A stretch of 26,234 bases of DNA, taken from positions 1 to 26,234 of the IMG/VR virus record IMGVR_UViG_3300032249_000302. One strand, written 5' to 3'. Each line of letters begins with the position of its first letter. Positions within the stretch are counted from its first letter, which is position 1. Made by a program: the position numbers and the translations under genes. The notes under the pieces are model-generated. The model made no database searches and had not been told where the DNA came from. It saw only the letters and a list, made by a program, of their open reading frames with translations. The stretch is from a virus. Positions 15,807 to 23,668 of the stretch are shown here, one piece after another.

Positions 15807-18455
15807 TTACGCTCTAGGCTCTTCAGTAGGTTCTACCGGAGGACGTACACCACTAGCAACAATGTTTTTGAGTCTTCGAGCTTCTAGACTCTTACTGCTT
15901 GCGCGTCCTGGGTTAACACCAGATTTAACAACTTTACCGCCACTAGTAGAACCTGGGGCTGGCTTAGGAGGTTCTGGTACATTACTTTCCGGTCTTACAG
16001 GCGCAGCTAACTGTCCTGGGTAGTTGGCTGCTAGTTCTTGACCCAAACCTGAAACAGGAGCTGCGGCAGTTGTACCTGCGTTAGCCACTGTCGGGGTGTT
16101 TGTTGCGGCTGGATTTCCTGCACCGGCAGCTGTTTTACGAAGTTTTCTATCACTTTCGCACTGTCCACAGCGTGGGGCGTGAGCAGGTCCTGCAGTCGTA
16201 GTAACAAACTTATGCCCCATAGGGTTAGTTGGAGTTGGGACATAAGATCCGTCTCCTCTAAGACCATTCTCATGGATTACTGAGCTTGGGTCAGAACCGA
16301 CTCTGGCTGCAGACAAGATGTCCTGCGTAGAAGTAGCGTTGTTATCTTTGCGAATGCCTCTACTTGAGTTTTTAACTCTAGCCTGAGTTAAAGCTAGAGA
16401 ATGTTTTGCTAGATTGTCAATGTAATCTGACACAGCGTTTCTCTGTCCAGGTGCTAGTGCACGGTTACCATCACGCACGTGCTCATGTACACGCTCCATT
16501 GCACCAGATGGATCTGGCTGCATTGCAGGTGCTTTAGGCTGAGTACACTGAGGACACACCTTGTTGAAGTCTACTTCAGACTGTCGTCCTTTTTTACGAG
16601 ACTTTGTAGTAGCACAGTCTGGGTTGTTACATGGACGGAACATAGGGGTTTTGCCATCATCTGACGTAACCGGAATCATTCTAGGCTGAGACAAGACTCG
16701 TTTTGTTTTAGATCTGACCTCAGCTGGCTTTGTAACCTCTCCAGCTGCGTTTCTAATTTCAGGGTAATTAACATCCTGCATAGAGGCTCTGTGCTGCTCA
16801 ATGACACCACGTAGACCAAGAGCAGCGTTTACAACTGTAGCTGACTGATCTCCAGCAGAACGGTTGGTGTAACGTGCGTAGTCATTATCAAATTTCTTAG
16901 CGGCACCTGTTTTGTAAAAATAATCAATTATGTGAGCTTTTGGAATGTTAAGAGGGGTGTTAGTTACAGCGCCTGTTTTAGGGTCAGTTGATGGCGTTGA
17001 GTAATTTTCACTCATGTGGGCTTGAATTTCACCAATTGCCGTTGAATACTCGCCGATAGACTCAACAATATCTATTGGCTCAACCATCCCACGTTCAGCA
17101 GGAGCGTCTGGGGTAAGAGTTCCTCTAATAGCTGCGTTAGGGTCTGCAGGAGGCTCATGGGCAATTACGTGATGAGTAACATTTCCAGATTCATCTATAG
17201 TTTTTTCAAGAGCAAAGTTTCCAAATTTAGGGTGAGATTCATACGTAATTTCTGAAAGATTTGCGTTAGATACTGCGTTATCACGTTTAGTATTAGCAGC
17301 CTCAAAGTTTATAACTGAACGCTCGTTAGCCTTAGAAGCTGCAAAGTTCTGTTCCGCTGCAATTCTTTCATTAACGCTTTTACGAACAGTAGCTTGGGTC
17401 AGATTTGCCGGTGTTTTACGACGTTCAGCTCTTGCACCAGATCGCGTTCGGACTGCTTTGAAATTTACACCTCTTACGCTTGGGGTCATATTTCCGTCAC
17501 CAGTTCTAGCAGAATATGCACGTGGAAGGGCATCACGTTCTGCTTCAGGAACTGCGCCGGTTACACCTGGGACTCTACCAGCTTGTGGTGCGTAGTTATC
17601 AGGAGTAGTGCTTCCTTCAACAGGACCAACGTTAGGTTCAAAACCTTTGTCATCAAATTTAACTACATCGGACGGAGAGCCACTGTATCGAGAACCAGAA
17701 ATGGCAAGGTTACCTGTAGGTGTTTTACCTGGGGCAACGTCCATACCTGCAGCCGCTGCTTCAGGAGAAGTAGATCCAGCTGCTGGTAGAGGAATTCTAG
17801 CCATGCCTGCTTGTCGAGCTTGTTCTTTAGAACCACGCTCTACAGATTTAGCCATCCAATCTTCCCACTGGTCTTTAAAAATAACTCCAGCAGTAGGATC
17901 TTGCGGAACGTTCTGTAGTGGGGTAACAACTGGTTGACCTTGTGCGTCGGCAGTCTCCATTACTGAAGGGATAGTTCTAGCCCGTCTAGGCTGATCTCCT
18001 CTTCTAGGAATAATAGGTGATCGACCACCGGTGCTAACGCTACCAAGATTAGTACCAGCAAACTGAGTGCTGACGTCTTTTCTATTTTTAGCACGGGTTA
18101 GCTCATTAATAATGCTTCCGTACAAAGGGGTCTTTTTATGACCTAGGTCGCCATTTGGATGCTGGTGGAGAGTTACACCACCGTTGGCAATTAAAGATTG
18201 GAAAACACTTGCATTAGCGTCGTGGTCTTTTTGGTCTTGCTTAATTTTCCCCATCTTTTTACCAATAGCCTGGGAACCAAATAGCATATCTTTACCGGAA
18301 TCAACACCTTTAGTAGCAACCTCTTGCTGCTCATCATAGCTAAGGTCTTTAGGACGAGAATTCACATACCGGCTTTGCAACTCTGCTTGAATAGCAGGTG
18401 ACATAGGGTCTACTTGCTGGTACTCCGGAGTATTCTCGGGTAATTCTCTAATCAT
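15807..18455 (-). CDS. Large low-complexity protein with CxxC motifs (possible internal virion protein)
   Basis: 882 aa from ATG, with AAGGA in the upstream spacer. Most of it is Pro/Ala/Ser/Thr/Asn-rich and probably disordered, with scattered basic patches (RRGDQPRRARTIP, SGARAERRKTPA). A helical stretch lies near the middle. Cys is confined to CNNPDC...CPQC and, further on, CGQC near HAPRC, which look like one or two zinc sites. No tape-measure hydrophobic segments, lysozyme or protease motifs are visible. It is followed downstream by small proteins, holin and Dps. Such long, basic, low-complexity phage proteins are sometimes carried inside the capsid. That role is only inference. Confidence 0.7.
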   Translation of the reverse strand: MIRELPENTPEYQQVDPMSPAIQAELQSRYVNSRPKDLSYDEQQEVATKGVDSGKDMLFGSQAIGKKMGKIKQDQKDHDANASVFQSLIANGGVTLHQHPNGDLGHKKTPLYGSIINELTRAKNRKDVSTQFAGTNLGSVSTGGRSPIIPRRGDQPRRARTIPSVMETADAQGQPVVTPLQNVPQDPTAGVIFKDQWEDWMAKSVERGSKEQARQAGMARIPLPAAGSTSPEAAAAGMDVAPGKTPTGNLAISGSRYSGSPSDVVKFDDKGFEPNVGPVEGSTTPDNYAPQAGRVPGVTGAVPEAERDALPRAYSARTGDGNMTPSVRGVNFKAVRTRSGARAERRKTPANLTQATVRKSVNERIAAEQNFAASKANERSVINFEAANTKRDNAVSNANLSEITYESHPKFGNFALEKTIDESGNVTHHVIAHEPPADPNAAIRGTLTPDAPAERGMVEPIDIVESIGEYSTAIGEIQAHMSENYSTPSTDPKTGAVTNTPLNIPKAHIIDYFYKTGAAKKFDNDYARYTNRSAGDQSATVVNAALGLRGVIEQHRASMQDVNYPEIRNAAGEVTKPAEVRSKTKRVLSQPRMIPVTSDDGKTPMFRPCNNPDCATTKSRKKGRQSEVDFNKVCPQCTQPKAPAMQPDPSGAMERVHEHVRDGNRALAPGQRNAVSDYIDNLAKHSLALTQARVKNSSRGIRKDNNATSTQDILSAARVGSDPSSVIHENGLRGDGSYVPTPTNPMGHKFVTTTAGPAHAPRCGQCESDRKLRKTAAGAGNPAATNTPTVANAGTTAAAPVSGLGQELAANYPGQLAAPVRPESNVPEPPKPAPGSTSGGKVVKSGVNPGRASSKSLEARRLKNIVASGVRPPVEPTEEPRA

Positions 18456-18488
18456 TGTTTTCCTTCGCTATTCTATTCGGGTAATCTT

Positions 18489-19253
18489 TTAGTCTTTGTC
18501 TGGGAATGGTAGATTGGTCGGCATTTTTTCGCGACGAGATTTAACATCTGACGGGTTATCTCCTGCATCAGACAAATTGCTTGAAGTTCTAGAGGGGTTA
18601 GTTAACCGGTCACGGGCTTCTAGTTTTTTAAGTTTTTTAACTCCCTCGCCAAATTTCTTTACCGAAGCATCAGCAGCAGGGTTCTTAGGCCCAATAGATT
18701 TACCTGTAGTGTTTGAAATCGGGTCAGGGAACCTCTCACTAATAGTTTTGCCTTTGTTACCCTTGTTTCCCTTATTGGGAATTTCAGCTCCATTTTCATC
18801 AAGTGGCCTTGGTCGTTGAATCTGTTCAACAGTACCTTGAGATTGATTGCCATACTTAACAGCGCCGGATTTTGGGTCTACAGAAACATCTTTCATATTT
18901 TTTGCATGTTCTGGACCAACAGTTTTAATTATGTCTGCAAGCATGCCCTTGCTAGATTCCCTGCGACTTTTCTCCGTAGTACGCTCTTGACCAGCCCTGT
19001 GAGCATCTTTTTTCATGTCTTCAACGGTTCGGTGAGAATATTTTTGATTCTCAAACCCAAGGTCAACGCCTCTTTGTTGAGTGTAAAAATCAAGATCCAT
19101 CTGCTTTTGGGTATCTCGAAGGTCTAAAGCATTCTGGGTAGCTTTCTTTTGGCCAAGAAGACCAAACAGAGCACCGGTAAGGCCACCTCCACCGTTATTT
19201 TGTCTACCATCAGAGTTGGGATCTATCGCCCATTGGCGAGCACGGAATACCAT
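18489..19253 (-). CDS. Hydrophilic hypothetical protein
   Basis: 254 aa from ATG, without a convincing ribosome site. It is Lys/Arg/Asp-rich and mostly helical or disordered. A Gly-rich N-terminal piece (NNGGGGLTGALFGLLGQKK) is followed by a helix (NALDLRDTQKQMDLDFYTQQ) and a triple NKG repeat (NKGNKGNKGK). A short hydrophobic patch (GALFGLLG) is too short to span a membrane. Its N-terminus resembles the start of some phage internal or ejection proteins, but I cannot assign a family. It is co-directional with the 882-aa gene, 33 bases apart. Confidence 0.6.
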   Translation of the reverse strand: MVFRARQWAIDPNSDGRQNNGGGGLTGALFGLLGQKKATQNALDLRDTQKQMDLDFYTQQRGVDLGFENQKYSHRTVEDMKKDAHRAGQERTTEKSRRESSKGMLADIIKTVGPEHAKNMKDVSVDPKSGAVKYGNQSQGTVEQIQRPRPLDENGAEIPNKGNKGNKGKTISERFPDPISNTTGKSIGPKNPAADASVKKFGEGVKKLKKLEARDRLTNPSRTSSNLSDAGDNPSDVKSRREKMPTNLPFPDKD

Positions 19254-19310
19254 AAGAAGATAATCTACTTTCTAGTTAAAAATGTCTGCGTAAACTTATC
19301 AGAGTTTGTA

Positions 19311-19730
19311 TTAGTTAGATTCCTGCGGTGTAATCTCCCGCAAAACCTTTAAGCCTTTTTTAGAGCGTACTTCTTTTACTGGACCATCTGGACCATGAGT
19401 TCCGTGCCAGCGATCTCTTTTTTGTGCCTCTACTTCGTACACTCTAGGAGACTTACTGCCTCCGTCTTGATTATTTCTTAAAGATGCGTAGCTAGTAGCC
19501 GTGTCTTGATCTGGGGTGGAGTATGCCCACGGAGACATACTTGATTGAGAGTCAATGATGTCACCAGGTTTGAATTCATGAGTAGTGCCGTGAAATAAAC
19601 GAGCTTTATGAAACTCATGGCTACGACTTACTCGCTGAGCTTCAAAATTATTGGCCACTGCCTCCACCGTCTCCGCCTCCACCGTCGGAAGCTGCTCCTC
19701 CGCCATCCTGAGCAGTCCACCCTTGGCCAC
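19311..19730 (-). CDS. ADP-ribosyltransferase-like protein (Arr/ART type)
   Basis: Up to 139 aa from GTG 19730; internal GTGs at about 19666 and 19657 could serve and would shorten the overlap with the upstream gene. The ART pattern is RLFHGTTHEFKPGDIID (H47), SPWAYSTPDQDTATSYA (Y70) and RVYEVEAQ (E99/E101). This matches the H-Y-[E/D] layout of Arr-like and phage ART domains: HGT after a beta strand, 'A(Y/W)ST' with a following helix, and a late VYxVE strand. Such enzymes move ADP-ribose from NAD onto proteins, nucleic acids or small molecules. Phage versions (T4 Alt/Mod) modify host RNA polymerase and other targets. The target here is unknown. The basic C-terminus follows the core. Confidence 0.65.
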   Translation of the reverse strand: MAKGGLLRMAEEQLPTVEAETVEAVANNFEAQRVSRSHEFHKARLFHGTTHEFKPGDIIDSQSSMSPWAYSTPDQDTATSYASLRNNQDGGSKSPRVYEVEAQKRDRWHGTHGPDGPVKEVRSKKGLKVLREITPQESN

Positions 19731-19911
19731 TGTCTATATAGCCACTGTTTTGGTAGTTACTACCTGTGGTTGTTGACGTATAACCACCACCGTAGTTCCA
19801 CAGCGGATACATCCATGATGCATAGTGTGGGTACGTGGGCACCACAACTCCGCCAACTAAGGCGAAGTGTGGAGCGACACGGTTTTTAAACTGATGGCGT
19901 TTTCTATGCAT
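19648..19911 (-). CDS. Gly/Tyr-rich small protein
   Basis: 87 aa from ATG, overlapping the previous stop as TAATG. The N-terminus is basic (MHRKRHQFKNR). A Tyr/Trp/Pro segment follows (PTYPHYASWMYPLWNYGGGY), then a Gly/Ser tail (DGGGGDGGGSGQ). This is low complexity of the kind seen in structural or condensate-forming proteins. Its last 83 bases overlap the longest form of the ART-like gene in another frame, so one of the two starts is probably shorter than drawn. No known family. Confidence 0.5.
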   Translation of the reverse strand: MHRKRHQFKNRVAPHFALVGGVVVPTYPHYASWMYPLWNYGGGYTSTTTGSNYQNSGYIDSGQGWTAQDGGGAASDGGGGDGGGSGQ

Positions 19912-20477
19912 TACTTTTCAGACGTCGCTCTTCTATAGGAAGCTGCTGTAGGCCCTGTGGCCACTGCTCTCATTGGGCTACTTGGCATTGGCTTTTTTGG
20001 CTTAGGCTTAAGACCCGCACCGCCGCCATTGTCTTTTGGCCGCCATTCTTTTGGTGGGTTCCTATAGGAACCGCCATGGTCCTTTGGAGGATTCTTATCG
20101 TTGTCTTTAGGATGGAGTTTACTTCCTGAGCCTTCTTTTTTAACGTACTTACGATTATTATCAGAAGTTTCTTTTAGAGTGCTAGACAAACCTCGTTTTA
20201 CAACGCCTTTAGACTTGTTGTCTTCAGATTGGTTAGTAGAGCTACCAATAGCGGTGCGTTGCCCAAGACTTTTTAGGTAGAGATTTCTGTCAGCCCTTCT
20301 TTTAGCAGCTTTAGGATCATATGACTGAATTGATTCTTTTTTCTTCATTGCAGGCTTAGCAGAGTTGCTGTCTTTATTGCTAGACGCTGTAATACCAGCT
20401 TTTTTAGCAGCAGTAGCTACCTTCTTAGGATCTCCAGATCCCTTTTTAACTGTCTTGTTTTTGTCTTTGTTAAACAT
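19911..20477 (-). CDS. Lys-rich basic protein
   Basis: 188 aa from ATG. It is strongly basic and low complexity throughout (KKGSGDPKKVATAAKKAG, PKAAKRRADRNLYLKSLG, GLKPKPKKPMPSSP). It probably binds DNA without sequence preference or neutralises packaged DNA. The single non-repetitive piece is the RNLYLKSLGQRTAIG region. It starts after an AT-rich 75-base gap that may hold a promoter. Neighbouring genes are also basic and low complexity, so a shared role (internal virion or DNA-associated) is plausible but unproven. Confidence 0.55.
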   Translation of the reverse strand: MFNKDKNKTVKKGSGDPKKVATAAKKAGITASSNKDSNSAKPAMKKKESIQSYDPKAAKRRADRNLYLKSLGQRTAIGSSTNQSEDNKSKGVVKRGLSSTLKETSDNNRKYVKKEGSGSKLHPKDNDKNPPKDHGGSYRNPPKEWRPKDNGGGAGLKPKPKKPMPSSPMRAVATGPTAASYRRATSEK

Positions 20478-20552
20478 GTCTGTAAATTTTCCTATCTGTA
20501 TTTAAAAAGTTAAGCAAAAAGATTAGAATATAAATTAAATTTTTGCAAGTTG

Positions 20553-21254
20553 TTATGATTTATCAACTTTATCTGCAAGTCCTCTAAGAAAGTGTCCTGC
20601 TCTAGAACCAAACGATCGAGCAGGGTTAGACCCTCTATTTGCTGGGGAACCTGAAGTCTTTGAAGATGGTGTAGACCAAGGGTCAGCTTTTGATGCGAAT
20701 GGGTCAGCTTTTCCTGCTGAACTCCAATCGTACTCAGGTTCTTTTCTAGCAGGAGGGGTCGCGCCTTTAGGTGCTTCTGCTTCTTTTCTAGCAGGTGGTG
20801 TTGCACCTTTGGTAGTTGGATCAGCACTTGTACCCATATGGTCTAAAGTGACTCCTGGGAGATTCCATGTAGGTTTAGGACTTCCAGATTTACGTGCTGC
20901 GGTTAAAGCATTAAAATAATCGTTACGTGCTTTTTGTACTTGGGTGTCGGTAGTACCTGACGCAAGAGCTTCATGATGTGCATTAAATTCATCGCGATCC
21001 ATTGGAAGAGCAGATACAGTTTTACCACCAACGGTCATTGAATACCCATGTGGGAAGTCAGAACTTCTTGGGGTTCCACGCATATCAGAAAACTGTTTCA
21101 TATAAACGCCATGGTCTGGTTTACCATCTCCACGACCTGCAGTAGGTCCACGGAAATGCGGATCTCCAGAGCCTTCTCCTAGTCTTTCAGACGAAGAGCC
21201 TGAGCCCCGTGTTTTAAAAGAACCGTCTTCATTTAAGTGTTCTGGTCTTGCCAT
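20553..21254 (-). CDS. Low-complexity hypothetical protein with KGATPPARKE repeat
   Basis: 233 aa from ATG, with AGGAG upstream. The N-terminal half is polar with Gly, Asp and Ser. A middle section (TVGGKTVSALPMDRDEFNAHH, RNDYFNALTAARKSG) could fold. It is followed by a tandem KGATPPARKE repeat (encoded near 20742-20813), a DP-F/W-rich repeat (KADPFASKADPWS) and a basic C-terminus (RSFGSRAGHFLRGLADKVD). The DPF/DPW-type short motifs are unusual in a phage protein. No family recognised. Confidence 0.55.
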   Translation of the reverse strand: MARPEHLNEDGSFKTRGSGSSSERLGEGSGDPHFRGPTAGRGDGKPDHGVYMKQFSDMRGTPRSSDFPHGYSMTVGGKTVSALPMDRDEFNAHHEALASGTTDTQVQKARNDYFNALTAARKSGSPKPTWNLPGVTLDHMGTSADPTTKGATPPARKEAEAPKGATPPARKEPEYDWSSAGKADPFASKADPWSTPSSKTSGSPANRGSNPARSFGSRAGHFLRGLADKVDKS

Positions 21255-21301
21255 TATGTTTTCTCCTAGAGTTAAGTAGTAAATTAAATGTTATTCTGTG
21301 T

Positions 21302-21871
21302 TTAAGCTTTGGTCTGCGTGTAAACGTGGACTTTACCGCCAGAGTTAACGTCGTGTCTAATAGCAATAGACACGGCTTTACTCAGGTGTTTAGTAGCAGC
21401 ACTAAGCGTTGATGACGAATGCGCATTTAAAGCCTCTAAGGCCCCTAGAGCAAGTTCTCCACCCGTTCCTGTGACAAAGATGCCACGTTCTTCTCGTTCC
21501 CACGAGTAATCTTCAAATAGATGGTAAAGCTGGCCTTTGATTGCAAGGATGAATTCAGAGTCATGGCATGCCACATCTCCGTCATCTTTCATTTCATAAC
21601 CAGCTTCTATAAAAGCTACTCGGATTGAGGGAATGAGAACAGTTGTTACCCAAACGTCTAGATTTACGTTTGCGGTAGGTTTAGGAGCTTTCCACCCATA
21701 GTGGAGGATATTAGACCCTCGTGAGGATCCAGCGCCTGCAATTAAAATTCCGTTGTTGTCTACAACTTTTCGAGAAACAGTTTCAAGATACCTACCGGTT
21801 TCTAGTGTGGCTTTAGAGTCACACCCAATAGCGACCCAACCATCACCTTGAATAGCTGCGATAGTTGTCAT
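21302..21871 (-). CDS. Proteasome beta/HslV-like N-terminal nucleophile hydrolase
   Basis: 189 aa. Removal of Met1 exposes Thr2 as the nucleophile in TTIAAIQGDGWVAIGCDSKAT. In mature numbering Thr1 and Asp17 fit the proteasome exactly, and the SRKVV lysine is at 34 (33 in the family). A late TGTGGELALGALEA segment matches the GSGxxxALG loop. RHDVNSGGKVHVY supplies the Asp174/Ser177 pair (Asp166/Ser169 in proteasomes). This is a complete T1-type active site with no propeptide, as in HslV. Such enzymes cleave peptide bonds or act as Ntn hydrolases. It overlaps the metallopeptidase stop as ATGA. It might mature virion proteins or act in the host. No ATPase partner gene is visible here. Confidence 0.8.
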   Translation of the reverse strand: MTTIAAIQGDGWVAIGCDSKATLETGRYLETVSRKVVDNNGILIAGAGSSRGSNILHYGWKAPKPTANVNLDVWVTTVLIPSIRVAFIEAGYEMKDDGDVACHDSEFILAIKGQLYHLFEDYSWEREERGIFVTGTGGELALGALEALNAHSSSTLSAATKHLSKAVSIAIRHDVNSGGKVHVYTQTKA

Positions 21872-22689
21872 TTAAGTTTGTCCCTCTCAGCAATCATATA
21901 ATTGGCAACGTCTTCATCTGACTCTTGGCGAACAGGTTGGTTTAAAGTTGAAGGTGCATGCTGCGGGTATTTAATATCTTTTGAGTTGGGGTCATCAGTC
22001 CAGTTAGCTTTTTGTTCGGCTAAAAATTTATCTCCGCCACGAGTAGCTCGATAAGCGTTAAAAAAGTGGCTAGTTCTTTTAGAATTGGGGTTTTTAGGGG
22101 CCCCATAAATAGCTTCCTCTATAGCTTGTTTGTAATAAGCTGTCCCTAAAGGACCAATACGATTAACTTTTCCCTCCGTAAAAGTACTTTGCCTATGCAA
22201 CTCTTCATAGTTATCAGCGTCTGCTTCAAGTACGCCAGTAGATATATCTTTTCTTTTTCTTTCTTCTTTTAAAGGTACATGAGATATATCCCTAGGCAAA
22301 TGAGCAAGTAGTTGTCTACCCGTTCCTCTTTGCCTGTGGTGACCAATTTCATGTACAAGTATTGTTCCCATATGGTCTGAGGCAATTCCACGTGATGGGT
22401 CTAGGTTATTTCTTCCAACGACCTCTCTTATGTGGATAGACTTATCATGGGGGTCGTAATGCCCCTGAGCAGTTGGGACATTTTTATGTGGACTACCAAC
22501 ATTAACGCTACCAATACCCTGAAGGTGACCTGCTGGAACAGTGGAGATAGCTATCTGATGGTGTACAGCACTCTTCTGGCGCGTTTCATCATCTGAGTCT
22601 CCACCTCGGGAGTATACATTTATTTTGCCATCTAATGCTTTAGCGGCATCTTTTACTCTGGCATCATATATTTTACGATCGTAATACAT
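21868..22689 (-). CDS. HExxH metallopeptidase-like protein
   Basis: 273 aa from ATG. The zinc site HEIGH (113-117) sits in TILVHEIGHHRQRGTG. A downstream LEADADNYEEL (E155) could give the third ligand, as in ImmA/IrrE-type and other gluzincins. The N-terminal part (residues 1-100) and the C-terminal ~90 residues look like phage-specific extensions. There is no signal peptide, so it would act in the cytoplasm or virion. Start is before the ATGA overlap with the proteasome-like gene, so the two peptidases are probably made together. Family-level assignment beyond 'HExxH peptidase' is not possible by eye. Confidence 0.7.
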   Translation of the reverse strand: MYYDRKIYDARVKDAAKALDGKINVYSRGGDSDDETRQKSAVHHQIAISTVPAGHLQGIGSVNVGSPHKNVPTAQGHYDPHDKSIHIREVVGRNNLDPSRGIASDHMGTILVHEIGHHRQRGTGRQLLAHLPRDISHVPLKEERKRKDISTGVLEADADNYEELHRQSTFTEGKVNRIGPLGTAYYKQAIEEAIYGAPKNPNSKRTSHFFNAYRATRGGDKFLAEQKANWTDDPNSKDIKYPQHAPSTLNQPVRQESDEDVANYMIAERDKLK

Positions 22690-22697
22690 GGCAGGGG

Positions 22698-23048
22698 TTA
22701 CCGGTAGCCTTGGGTATCTTCAATATGTTTGGTGCGGGCTAAACGTGCCATATGGTCAGCACTTACTGCTCCACCACCCATGAGCTCGTACTCTTCTACG
22801 CTAGGCTCTTCGTAGACTGCCCGATCGGCTCCAGCCTCGCCCGAACGATCTTGGCGTTCCATGAGGGCATCTGCTGATAGTGGAGCTCTACCGCTGACAA
22901 AGTGTTCGTGTAAGACCTTAGTGTCTTCATTATAGGCATCTCGAGCCCCTTCGCTGCGACGCAAGAGTTCCATCTCGTCGTTGAGGTTGCCTTTACGAAA
23001 TATAACCTGTTCTGCAGCTTTTCCGAGCTGACCTGACCCTGGATGCAT
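22698..23048 (-). CDS. Hypothetical acidic protein
   Basis: 116 aa from ATG 23048, which has AGGA six bases upstream. A longer frame to 23153 has no ribosome site and would overlap the ParB-like gene. It is charged and helical (LNDEMELLRRSEGARDAYNED, ADALMERQDRSGEAGADR) with an acidic middle (YEEPSVEEYELMGGG). No Cys and no membrane segment. It lies between the ParB-like and metallopeptidase genes. No family recognised. Confidence 0.6.
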   Translation of the reverse strand: MHPGSGQLGKAAEQVIFRKGNLNDEMELLRRSEGARDAYNEDTKVLHEHFVSGRAPLSADALMERQDRSGEAGADRAVYEEPSVEEYELMGGGAVSADHMARLARTKHIEDTQGYR

Positions 23049-23122
23049 GAGCAGTCCTACTTTCTGTATGAATGAATGAAATGTTACAGCAGTCCTAGCC
23101 ACTGTGTACCTATATAGCTGTC

Positions 23123-23485
23123 TCAGACTTCCCAGAGTTGCTTGTCGTCCCACATGTCTTTGTCTGTAGTCGTGAACTTCACTGGAACACCGGCAGCCAT
23201 TGCAGCAGCTACCCTGTGATGGCCATCCTGCACTTTATTCTCAGGAGTCTTGACATTCACAGGACTGTTCATACCGTTGACCTTCATATCCTCGACCATT
23301 GCGTGATAGGCCTTGTTGCCGTCCTCATCACGATCGAACTCAGGATGTTCCGTAACTTTATCCCACGACTCTGAATACTCACTAGGTGCGTACATAGCTG
23401 TGAACTCATGAGCTGGCATTGACCCGATCTGGTCTTTGTGCTGTTCCATGCTCAAATTACGATTGAACGTCTCTTTTGCCGCCAT
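23123..23485 (-). CDS. ParB/sulfiredoxin-like domain protein
   Basis: 120 aa from ATG, with AAGGA nine bases upstream. Residues 60-110 give the ParB N-terminal pattern: AYHAMVEDMKVNGMNSPVNV, then DGHHRVAAAMAAGVPVKF (87-104), where DGHHR is the core nucleotide/phosphate-binding motif. ParB-like phage proteins can be nucleases, CTP-binding DNA proteins or small-molecule modifiers. The C-terminal DNA-binding part of true ParB is absent. It is the first gene of the leftward block, facing the rightward genes across a ~330-base gap. Confidence 0.75.
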   Translation of the reverse strand: MAAKETFNRNLSMEQHKDQIGSMPAHEFTAMYAPSEYSESWDKVTEHPEFDRDEDGNKAYHAMVEDMKVNGMNSPVNVKTPENKVQDGHHRVAAAMAAGVPVKFTTTDKDMWDDKQLWEV

Positions 23486-23668
23486 TAAAAGCAGTCCTTT
23501 CGAGGTGTGTAGCTCAAAGGATACCCCGCTTTTCGGCCACTGTACCCGTAACTTCGCAGCTCACTAGTGTGTGTCACCTGGCCAAAGGGCTGGAATCGTG
23601 CTCGTAATGGTGGGGGGGTATAAAGATAGTGCTGGCGTGCGCAACCCGCTTGCAGACATAGGGCGGAG
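23486..23668. other. Divergent intergenic region, left part
   Basis: This lies between the leftward ParB-like gene and the leader of the rightward gene. No credible gene is seen. It contains one AAGGATACCCC (23517-23527) repeated at 23731-23741, a G7 run (23612-23618) and no clear terminator. Promoters for both directions should lie here or in the adjoining leader, but I see no pair of boxes good enough to mark. Confidence 0.5.

Noticed and set aside
20478-20552. AT-rich 75-base gap with TTGCAA as a possible -35 on the minus strand
   Set aside because: The matching -10 at 17 bases is only a 3/6 match, so no promoter is marked.
20510-20827. 105-codon minus-strand frame overlapping the 233-aa gene
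   Set aside because: Wholly in another frame of a gene with a good start. Composition (Leu/Gln/His) is typical of a shadow.
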